Source: Actinomycetota bacterium (lineage in GTDB: Bacteria; Cyanobacteriota; Vampirovibrionia; Obscuribacterales; Obscuribacteraceae). From it: a stretch of 5,304 nt of DNA. Both the position numbers and the translations under genes were made by a program. The stretch spans positions 1 to 5,304 of the forward strand of contig CAJCIF010000034.1 of NCBI GenBank assembly GCA_903970355.1, given 5' to 3'. The first letter of the stretch is position 1. Each line of letters starts with the position of its first letter. Below are positions 1 to 4,914 of this stretch, one piece after another. Below the pieces are notes generated by a model. It saw only the letters and a list, made by a program, of their open reading frames with translations. It did not search any database and was not told the DNA's origin.

Positions 1-693
1 TCCGATACTCTCTCTAATATCGTTTTAAATGATCCGGTACCACAAGTGCGGGTCATGGCCTTGGCGGCTTTCAACAATGTAGTTGGAGCACCGGATAATT
101 CAGCAGTGTTGTGCCAAATTCTCACTCATGATAGTTCGGAAGCGTGCCGGGCCATGGCAGCCAACGCTTTAGGATTGAAAAATAGCGGTGATGAAACCCG
201 GGTGGCTGCTCTCAGTTCAGCGCTCGGAGACAAGAATGAAGAAGTGGTAGTGGCAGCGATAAATTCGTTAGGAAACCTGGGCCTACAGGCAAAGTCTGCT
301 CTCCCTGCGCTTAAAAAATTAGTGCAGGAAAATAAGACTCCAGCGACACTTCCATTTGCTATTACAGCCATATCGCAATTAGGTGATGACGAATCCATTT
401 CGCTGGTGGCATCTTATCTTGATGATAACGATACGAGTTTGAAGATCGTTGCAGTTCGCGCTCTGGCTAACTACAAAGACAAGGCAGCGCTAATGTTCGA
501 CAAATTAATTCCGCTTCTAAAGAGTGAAAATTATGCTTTGAGATTAGCCGTTATTCAAACTGTCGGGAGTATGGGTGAAAAGGGCAAACCCGCTGCGAGC
601 GCCTTGCGCCTGGACGTTGAAAAAAATCCGCAGGATAAAGGGATGGTGGAAAATGCTTTGCGCCGAATGGGCGAGCCCCTAACTGTCAAATAG
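1..693 (+). CDS. HEAT-repeat protein, 5'-truncated by window edge
   Basis: The reading frame is open from base 1 to a TAG at 691-693, so only the last 230 residues are visible and the true start lies outside the window. The protein is built of about six to seven HEAT-like (PBS-lyase-type) alpha-helical repeats of 30-38 residues. Repeat landmarks are the Asp/Asn turns followed by small-residue helices, for example DPVPQVRVMALAAF (residues 11-24), DSSEAC (44-49), DKNEE (77-81) and the later DDNDTSLKIVAVRAL. No enzymatic motif, membrane segment or Cys cluster is visible. Such solenoids usually act as scaffolds or protein-protein interaction modules, sometimes fused to other domains at the N-terminus, which cannot be seen here. 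The gene converges with the dehydrogenase gene on the other strand, leaving 39 bp with no obvious terminator. The HEAT call is firm; the specific role is unknown. Confidence 0.9.
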   Translation, partial: SDTLSNIVLNDPVPQVRVMALAAFNNVVGAPDNSAVLCQILTHDSSEACRAMAANALGLKNSGDETRVAALSSALGDKNEEVVVAAINSLGNLGLQAKSALPALKKLVQENKTPATLPFAITAISQLGDDESISLVASYLDDNDTSLKIVAVRALANYKDKAALMFDKLIPLLKSENYALRLAVIQTVGSMGEKGKPAASALRLDVEKNPQDKGMVENALRRMGEPLTVK

Positions 694-700
694 AGATGGG

Positions 701-727
701 GTCTTTAAGTTGAAGTCTTTAAGTTGA
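701..727. repeat. short tandem direct repeat, 2 x 13 bp
   Basis: GTCTTTAAGTTGA occurs exactly at 701-713 and again at 715-727, a 14-bp period. It lies in the 39-bp gap between the convergent HEAT and dehydrogenase genes. It does not form a terminator-like hairpin and is most simply a local slippage duplication. Confidence 0.8.
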
Positions 728-732
728 GCGTT

Positions 733-1635
733 TTAAGATTCTATGCCGGCATTTTCCAGAGCGATTTCGGATATTGCGCAGGGATCGAGATCGCCTTTTC
801 CTTGTCCAATTGCTGAGAGAAATGCATTTTCGATCACAGATGCAAAAGGCATAGGGACTTGTGATTCGATCGCTGCTTCCAGAGCCAAGCGCGTGTCTTT
901 TTCTTGCAGTCGGACAGTGAAAGCGCCAGTCTTAAACTTGCCATCCGCAATCAGCTTTCCGTATTTTTCATAGATGGGCGAAGCAAAAAATCCGCTCGCC
1001 ATGATATCGAGAAACTCGTGATGATCGATGTCATTCTTCCGCACAAGAGCGAATGCTTCCGAGAAGGTTTCGATCATCGAGCTAATCATAAAATTGGCAG
1101 CCAGTTTTGCAATATTTGCTTGCACGGGATGTTCGCCGATTATGTGAACCTTCTTTGCAATCGCCTCAAATACCGGCGAGCACTTCTTAATCAAGCCGCG
1201 ATCACCAGCCGGCATAACAATTAGCTCACCACGCTGGGCAACATCTGGTCTTCCCATAACAGGTGCGGCAATAAATTTCTTGGCGGCCGCAGTAGATGCT
1301 GCATCAATGCGGCGTGAAAGACTTGCACTAATTGTGCTCATCGAAATATGAATTGTATTTTTGCTCTGATGGGCAATGAGCCCTTCACTGCCATCCCCAT
1401 TTTTTGAATCAGCAAAGAGGACTGATTCCAGGGCTTTGTCATCGGCAAGCATGGTAATGACAATGTCACCGCTTGCGGTGCCCTCCGGATCGTGCGCCAA
1501 TGTTGCACCTTTAGCCAACAGCGCTTCTGCTTTAGAAGCTGTGCGATTGTAAACGGTCACATCGTGACCTGCATCCAGCAATCTTGTCGCTAGAGCCGAG
1601 CCCATATGACCAAGTCCAACCACGCCTATGTCCAT
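733..1635 (-). CDS. NAD(P)-dependent beta-hydroxyacid dehydrogenase family oxidoreductase (HIBADH-like)
   Basis: This is a 300-residue protein, the usual length for the 3-hydroxyisobutyrate dehydrogenase/glyoxylate reductase superfamily. The N-terminal Rossmann fold carries the dinucleotide motif GLGHMG (residues 7-12). After the second strand comes NRT (30-32), a pattern associated with NADPH preference. The helical C-terminal domain begins near residue 165 and contains the catalytic lysine motif with K177 and N181 (ANIAKLAAN). The substrate loop that is usually DAPVSGG reads AAPVMGR (123-129), so the Ser-Gly-Gly carboxylate-binding element is not conserved and the substrate cannot be assigned. 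The start is supported by GGAGGGG (plus-strand 1638-1644) just upstream of the ATG. It lies 27 bp downstream of the NERD gene on the same strand and is probably cotranscribed with it. Family certain; substrate unknown. Confidence 0.95.
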   Translation of the reverse strand: MDIGVVGLGHMGSALATRLLDAGHDVTVYNRTASKAEALLAKGATLAHDPEGTASGDIVITMLADDKALESVLFADSKNGDGSEGLIAHQSKNTIHISMSTISASLSRRIDAASTAAAKKFIAAPVMGRPDVAQRGELIVMPAGDRGLIKKCSPVFEAIAKKVHIIGEHPVQANIAKLAANFMISSMIETFSEAFALVRKNDIDHHEFLDIMASGFFASPIYEKYGKLIADGKFKTGAFTVRLQEKDTRLALEAAIESQVPMPFASVIENAFLSAIGQGKGDLDPCAISEIALENAGIES

Positions 1636-1662
1636 TTCCCCTCCAAATGCACGATCTTAACG

Positions 1663-2352
1663 CTATATCGTTATGGTCGGAGCAAATAATCGCCTAAGCA
1701 CGTGCATAATTGCAAACGGCAGTTCACATCCCTTAATCGGCTTGCATTGTATCGCAAGTATCTCTGAGAGTCTGTCTTCGATCTTGGCAAGATCTTCTTT
1801 ATCTATAATCAGTTTTCGCGGCAAATCAGCGGTCAGATCGTCTTTCACCGTTAGATCCGGAAAACAAACTGCAAAACAAACGTGTCGTTTGAGAAGACTG
1901 CGACACTCTTGAGCGTTGTCTACTTTTAATGCTTCTTGAATTTCAGTTTCCTCACTCAATCGTTCAACTAGACACCTTACACCGCGTTGTGCCTGCTGTG
2001 TTGGCGATTCTTTCATGACCTTAAATTCGCCATCGCCCTTTAACGATCGCACTTTCCAACGCCCATTGTCGATACACAGTTGACCACCTTTTACTTCCAC
2101 AACCATTAAGCCATCAATTAAGTGTGAGCAGATAAAATCGATTTCTGTACGAAATAATGTTCCATCTTTGGATTCCTGATGGACACCGGCTTGATGGTAG
2201 ATTGTCCAAAGTCCTTCGAGTTGATAGGCAAGTGCTTTAAAGACATTTCGTTCTGCCCTCCAAACCGGTTTTGTCAAAAAATCATCGGTTTGTTTCTTCG
2301 GATATATTTCGACGAATTCGCTCACAGTACGGAGCGGCTTAAGTTTGTCCAT
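1663..2352 (-). CDS. NERD-domain (nuclease-related) protein, free-standing
   Basis: This 229-residue protein has a NERD domain, a PD-(D/E)XK nuclease-like fold. Visible landmarks are E34 in AERNVFKAL, the aromatic segment WTIYHQ (49-54), the acidic EIDFI (70-74, with D72), the core VVEVKGG (84-90, E86-x-K88) and the downstream ESPTQQAQRG (115-124, Q120). All expected catalytic-type residues are present, so the nuclease core looks intact. NERD domains are commonly fused to UvrD/DEAD-type helicases. Here the protein ends in VLRRLFAPTITI, about where the linker to a helicase would begin, and no helicase motif follows. It may be a naturally short form or a truncated one. No clear Shine-Dalgarno precedes the ATG; the next internal Met (83) would delete E34 and D72, so this start is preferred. 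It is the first gene of a probable two-gene unit with the dehydrogenase. DNA processing is inferred from the family only. Confidence 0.9.
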   Translation of the reverse strand: MDKLKPLRTVSEFVEIYPKKQTDDFLTKPVWRAERNVFKALAYQLEGLWTIYHQAGVHQESKDGTLFRTEIDFICSHLIDGLMVVEVKGGQLCIDNGRWKVRSLKGDGEFKVMKESPTQQAQRGVRCLVERLSEETEIQEALKVDNAQECRSLLKRHVCFAVCFPDLTVKDDLTADLPRKLIIDKEDLAKIEDRLSEILAIQCKPIKGCELPFAIMHVLRRLFAPTITI

Positions 2353-2597
2353 TTCGATATTGCGCTGAGGAAGTAATTGTCAAAATATTGATCTTCCGTG
2401 GCAATTTGGTGACACGCCTCCGTTTTCACGCAGATCAGGTAGGGCTATTACAAATTCGTCGATATCACCGCATGGGCTTCTGCAAGTCGGAAGAAGCGGA
2501 GTTTGCTTTAAGAGTGCAGAATTTGCGGAAGGCTAAGCAGTTGTTTATCGACCAGATTGCCAATATGGGGAGGCTTGCCGGGCGCTAAAGCAAACGC

Positions 2598-2677
2598 ATC
2601 CGGAACTTACCGATGGAATCCGGAACTTAGCCGTGAGTTCCGGAACTTGGCCATGAATTCTGGAACTTAGCCATGAA
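2598..2677. repeat. four tandem 20-bp repeats, IS21-end-like
   Basis: Four head-to-tail units of exactly 20 bp start at 2598, 2618, 2638 and 2658. The shared core is TCCGGAACTTA-N3-TGA, with small differences: unit 1 has CCGATGGA, unit 4 has TTCTGG. The units are too regular for chance. Several IS21-family insertion sequences carry short multiple terminal repeats containing CCGGAA next to the istB side, and this block resembles such an end. No istA or istB gene is present, so if the reading is right it is a solitary remnant. The repeat itself is certain; the IS origin is inferred. Confidence 0.85.
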
Positions 2678-2688
2678 ATGCCAACTAA

Positions 2689-2715
2689 TCAGCGATGCGG
2701 AGAAACCATCGCTGA
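2689..2715. promoter_or_regulatory. perfect 9-bp inverted repeat upstream of copper-protein gene
   Basis: TCAGCGATG (2689-2697) and CATCGCTGA (2707-2715) are perfect inverted complements around a 9-nt spacer. No T-run follows, so it is not a typical intrinsic terminator for the plus strand. It lies about 43 bp upstream of the putative -35 box of the downstream gene, so it could be an operator dyad. It does not match the CueR or CsoR operator patterns I know. The structure is seen directly; the function is inferred. Confidence 0.45.
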
Positions 2716-2757
2716 GCACGGTTGCACTTAGGCGGCGACGGACACAAGAAGCGATAT

Positions 2758-2786
2758 TTGATCGTCAATGTCGCCAGATGTTTACT
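2758..2786 (+). promoter_or_regulatory. putative sigma70-type promoter for copper-binding protein gene
   Basis: TTGATC (2758-2763) and TTTACT (2781-2786) each match 4 of 6 consensus bases and are separated by an ideal 17 bp. Transcription would start near 2793, giving a leader of about 16 nt that still contains the AAGGAG site. Position and spacing are good; the hexamers are only moderate. Confidence 0.4.
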
Positions 2787-2796
2787 TACCTGGACC

Positions 2797-2802
2797 AAGG
2801 AG
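2797..2802 (+). promoter_or_regulatory. ribosome binding site deciding the start at 2809
   Basis: AAGGAG lies 6 nt before the ATG at 2809. The frame is open further upstream to an alternative start at 2722. This site, and the signal peptide that begins directly at 2809, show that the shorter form is the real protein. Confidence 0.85.
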
Positions 2803-2808
2803 TGTTCT

Positions 2809-3216
2809 ATGAATCGAATGTTGTTGGCTTTTGCAGCCTTTATCTGTTGTAGCTTGATCTGCAACGTGCCATCGTATGGCCAAAATACGAGAGAAATAAC
2901 CAAGGGGAATTGCTCAGCCTGTGCAGCCGAATGCCAAAAGGCATTGGATTATTGCGCGAAAAAAGGTGGAAGATACGCCGAAGGCAGCCTGACTAACGTA
3001 CTGAAAGATTGCATCACCGCATGCAATTCTGCCAGTGAGTATTTAACGAGAGGATCTACCTTTTCACCCAAAGCAGCGTCGATTTGCATAGAGGCCTGCA
3101 ATAACTGTGCCAAAGCATGCGAATCTTTCAAGGACGATGACAAAATGAGAGCGACTGCCGATGAGTGCCGTAAGTGTGCTGGCAATTGTTCGAAGGTTAA
3201 AGCTGGGGCCTCGTAA
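2809..3216 (+). CDS. exported four-helix-bundle copper-binding protein (DUF326/Csp family)
   Basis: This 135-residue protein begins with a Sec-type signal peptide: a short basic start (MNR), a hydrophobic core at residues 4-18, and a likely cut after G24 (S22-Y23-G24). The mature part is helical and has 13 cysteines: C35, C38, C42, C49, C68, C72, C93, C97, C100, C104, C120, C123 and C127. Most are spaced CxxC or CxxxC, so they would line the inside of a four-helix bundle. This is the pattern of the DUF326/copper storage protein family, whose members bind many Cu(I) ions through Cys thiolates. The segment YLTRGSTFSP followed by CIEACNNCAKAC is typical. The His usually seen near the last helix (HxxHC-like) is replaced by KDDDKMRATADEC. 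The likely role is Cu(I) storage or detoxification outside the cytoplasm. It appears to be a single-gene unit with its own promoter and terminator. Family call strong; metal inferred. Confidence 0.93.
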   Translation: MNRMLLAFAAFICCSLICNVPSYGQNTREITKGNCSACAAECQKALDYCAKKGGRYAEGSLTNVLKDCITACNSASEYLTRGSTFSPKAASICIEACNNCAKACESFKDDDKMRATADECRKCAGNCSKVKAGAS

Positions 3217-3263
3217 CCTCTAGCTACCGTATTTGGTATCATTAACTAATTACAGTCCTAAAG

Positions 3264-3302
3264 ATCGAGAGGCACGAAATAGCGAGCCCCTCGATTTTTT
3301 TT
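3264..3302 (+). terminator. intrinsic terminator after copper-binding protein gene
   Basis: ATCGAG-A-GGC (3264-3273) pairs with GCC-C-CTCGAT (3286-3295): nine base pairs with one A/C mismatch and a 12-nt loop. A run of eight T follows (3295-3302). It lies 47 bp past the stop codon of the Csp-like gene and isolates it from the next gene. Confidence 0.87.
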
Positions 3303-3403
3303 GCGGTTATTACGAAGACAATGTTGGTGTTTAACAAGTTCATAACGACTTGAGTGCCGCAAAGGAATACTGTCTTAGAGCCTCCCGACCCAGGTTCATA
3401 AAG

Positions 3404-4189
3404 ATGCCCCCTGCAGACAAATTTCCCAATGAAAAAATTGGCAGTGCCGCTGACGAAGCCGTAAAAGTGAACGGACTCGAAGACAAGTTTAGACATGAGC
3501 TATCTTCAGGCGGAACACACGCAGCCGAAGCACGACAAGCCCTCCAGCACGAAGTAGATTTGATCAACTATGTGCTTTACGAACGAAAAGGTGTTAACGG
3601 CAGAACTGTTTCCGAAAATGATCCCAACTATGCAACGAAACTAATAGGGCAGATCGAACAAAATGACGGACTGGCAGAAAAAGCCAGTGACAAGCGATTT
3701 CACATGCCTGCAGTGCAACTTGCAAATGGCAAATTGGAAATATTACCCGATCAACAAATAAAGTCTGAAGAGCAGCTTGCCACCAAAAACTTTGCGCACG
3801 GGCAGCTACCAGCTTCAGTTGACGTGGTAGAAGGTGCAGCTATGTTGAAGGAATATCAGTGGTCGCAACCCCGCATTACCTCCTACGAAAAAGATGTTTT
3901 TGGAACGGACAGCGCTTCCAGAGCCAATCAATTGACAATTGAAGCGACAGGCTTGCACGACGCAATAAACAAGGTACGAATGGACATCATCAATCATAGA
4001 GATGCCACAAAGTCTGAACATGTTTTATCCACAATGGTCGAAGGACTAAACAAAAAAGGAAACGCTCACATTAACGACCTTGCCTTAGGACTGAGTAGAT
4101 ATGATTTCAAAGTGATTGATATCAAGGATGGAGCTATCCTCGTTAAATCTGATGCTCAGATAAAGACTGTTCTAAAACCGTATATGTAA
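3404..4189 (+). CDS. hypothetical protein, cytoplasmic, family not recognised
   Basis: This codes for 261 residues from the ATG at 3404. The frame also allows a TTG start at 3350 (279 residues), but no ribosome site precedes that TTG, whereas AGG lies 9 nt before the ATG. The ATG is therefore preferred, without certainty. The protein has no signal peptide, no membrane segment and, from the ATG, no cysteine. It is strongly charged. Predicted by eye, residues 20-100 are mainly helical (around HAAEARQALQHEVDLINYVL), the middle is mixed, and a helix-rich part near residues 180-230 leads into a short beta-like C-terminus (YDFKVIDIKDGAILVKSD). I recognise no catalytic motif. It converges with the next gene across 14 bp and follows a terminator, so it has its own promoter, which I cannot place confidently. 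Real gene by length and composition; function unknown. Confidence 0.82.
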   Translation: MPPADKFPNEKIGSAADEAVKVNGLEDKFRHELSSGGTHAAEARQALQHEVDLINYVLYERKGVNGRTVSENDPNYATKLIGQIEQNDGLAEKASDKRFHMPAVQLANGKLEILPDQQIKSEEQLATKNFAHGQLPASVDVVEGAAMLKEYQWSQPRITSYEKDVFGTDSASRANQLTIEATGLHDAINKVRMDIINHRDATKSEHVLSTMVEGLNKKGNAHINDLALGLSRYDFKVIDIKDGAILVKSDAQIKTVLKPYM

Positions 4190-4192
4190 CAC

Positions 4193-4202
4193 CCGAATTC
4201 GG
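4193..4202. other. 10-bp palindrome between convergent genes
   Basis: CCGAATTCGG fills most of the 14-bp gap between the two convergent stop codons. It is a perfect palindrome but has no loop and no T-run, so a terminator role is doubtful. Confidence 0.3.
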
Positions 4203-4203
4203 A

Positions 4204-4785
4204 TTAACTCACAACCCCAGCAGCACTAACCGTTTCGGTGCCTGGAATAATCCCTAGCTTTCCTTTTATAACAGCGGAACCATCTGGCGCGATGGCAACG
4301 TTCGTCACCACTTTCTTTTCCTTTTGACCTTCATCGTTGTAGACCGAATACTGTCCTGTGCTTTCTCTAAAGAAAGTGACATTGTTATCCTTGTCGATGG
4401 GGTCCGATACTTGAGCACTTGTGACAGTTTCGTTCGAATCACGGTTTAGCTTTACGGCAAGCTGATTCGGATAGTCTATTTCCACAATCTGATTTGCCGC
4501 ATCGTATTTTATAGTTTGTCCGGCCGATCCAATTGAGCTATGTTCGGCTGGATTTCCATCAGTTCCACCGAGCAATCCTAGTGCAGACGGAAAGCCGAGT
4601 TTACCTAACTCCGAGGGAACATTCACCCCTGTTTGGGCCTGAAGAGATCGCAAATCGTTAGTAACTTGTTGGGGATTGCCCTGTTCCGCAGTCCAAATAG
4701 CTGCCAATTCTTTTTGAAAAGCGGGTGTGTCACCACCGCTCTTGAATTGCTGTACTGCTTCCGTGATTGCATCTTTAGATGCCAT
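4204..4785 (-). CDS. hypothetical protein with helical N-terminus and YD-repeat-like beta C-terminus
   Basis: This codes for 193 residues from an ATG preceded by AAGGAG (plus-strand 4791-4796) at 5 nt, a strong start. The protein has no signal peptide and no cysteine. Residues 1-55 look helical (DAITEAVQQFKSGG, FQKELAAIWTAEQG), followed by a Gly/Ser-rich linker at about 61-89. From residue 90 come beta-strand units with the rhythm GQTIKYDAANQIVEIDYPNQ, TGQYSVYNDEGQ and NVAIAPDGSAVIKG. The spacing of Gly, Tyr, Asp and Gly recalls YD/RHS-type repeats, but they are few and degenerate, so this is only a resemblance. The architecture suggests a small adaptor or surface/assembly protein rather than an enzyme, but no function can be assigned. 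Upstream lies a gene-free region with a repeat array. Confidence 0.83.
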   Translation of the reverse strand: MASKDAITEAVQQFKSGGDTPAFQKELAAIWTAEQGNPQQVTNDLRSLQAQTGVNVPSELGKLGFPSALGLLGGTDGNPAEHSSIGSAGQTIKYDAANQIVEIDYPNQLAVKLNRDSNETVTSAQVSDPIDKDNNVTFFRESTGQYSVYNDEGQKEKKVVTNVAIAPDGSAVIKGKLGIIPGTETVSAAGVVS

Positions 4786-4914
4786 CGATTCTCCTTAACA
4801 GACAGTTCTACCCAATGCGTTCTAGAAGTGGTCTTAGAGTATCTCAGGCTAACCGAAGAGATGTTTCCAAGTTGTTAACTACCTCCGCATCCAAAATCCC
4901 ATTTTCGAAAATTA
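4786..4914. other. intergenic leader region of the minus-strand hypothetical gene
   Basis: No gene is seen on either strand. The region would contain the promoter of the 4785-4204 gene, but I find no pair of hexamers with good spacing. It includes a perfect 12-bp palindrome, ATTTTCGAAAAT, at 4901-4912, about 116 bp upstream of the ATG. Confidence 0.5.

Larger units (their letters stand above)
2353..2808. other. 456-bp interval without a convincing gene
   Basis: Between the divergent NERD gene and the copper-protein gene I see no recognisable coding sequence. A plus-strand frame is open from about 2343 to a TAA at 2586-2588, with a TTG at 2388 as the only plausible start. It would encode about 66 basic residues ending FIDQIANMGRLAGR, with no family I recognise and no good ribosome site. 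It overlaps or abuts the NERD 5' end and may be debris of a mobile element, because it is followed at once by the 20-bp tandem repeats. The rest of the interval holds a hairpin and a putative promoter, listed separately. Confidence 0.6.

Noticed and set aside
126..398. Minus-strand open frame inside the HEAT gene, and the similar antisense frames at 743-1224, 1673-1912, 2949-3242 and 3815-4021
   Set aside because: They lie wholly inside well-supported genes on the opposite strand, have low-complexity Ser/Ala/Arg-rich translations and no ribosome sites; they are shadows.
2350..2383. Promoter for the NERD gene with a perfect TTGACA at 2378-2383 on the minus strand
   Set aside because: No acceptable -10 box occurs at 16-18 bp (best is TATCGA), and transcription would start at or inside the start codon. 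A leaderless transcript is possible but not supported.
2722..2808. Longer N-terminus for the copper-binding protein starting at 2722
   Set aside because: The ATG at 2809 has AAGGAG at 6 nt and begins a proper signal peptide; the upstream extension would bury the signal peptide inside the protein.
2805..2868. Lipoprotein signal in the copper-binding protein (Cys at residues 13, 14 and 18)
   Set aside because: The residues before these Cys do not form a lipobox (for example LI before C18); a normal signal peptidase I site after G24 fits better.
3242..3567. Two minus-strand frames across the terminator and the start of the hypothetical gene
   Set aside because: One reads through the intrinsic terminator hairpin, both overlap a better-supported gene, and neither shows a recognisable motif.
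4633..4878. Plus-strand 81-codon frame overlapping the 5' end of the minus-strand hypothetical gene
   Set aside because: Most of it is antisense to a gene with a strong ribosome site, and its translation shows no family features.
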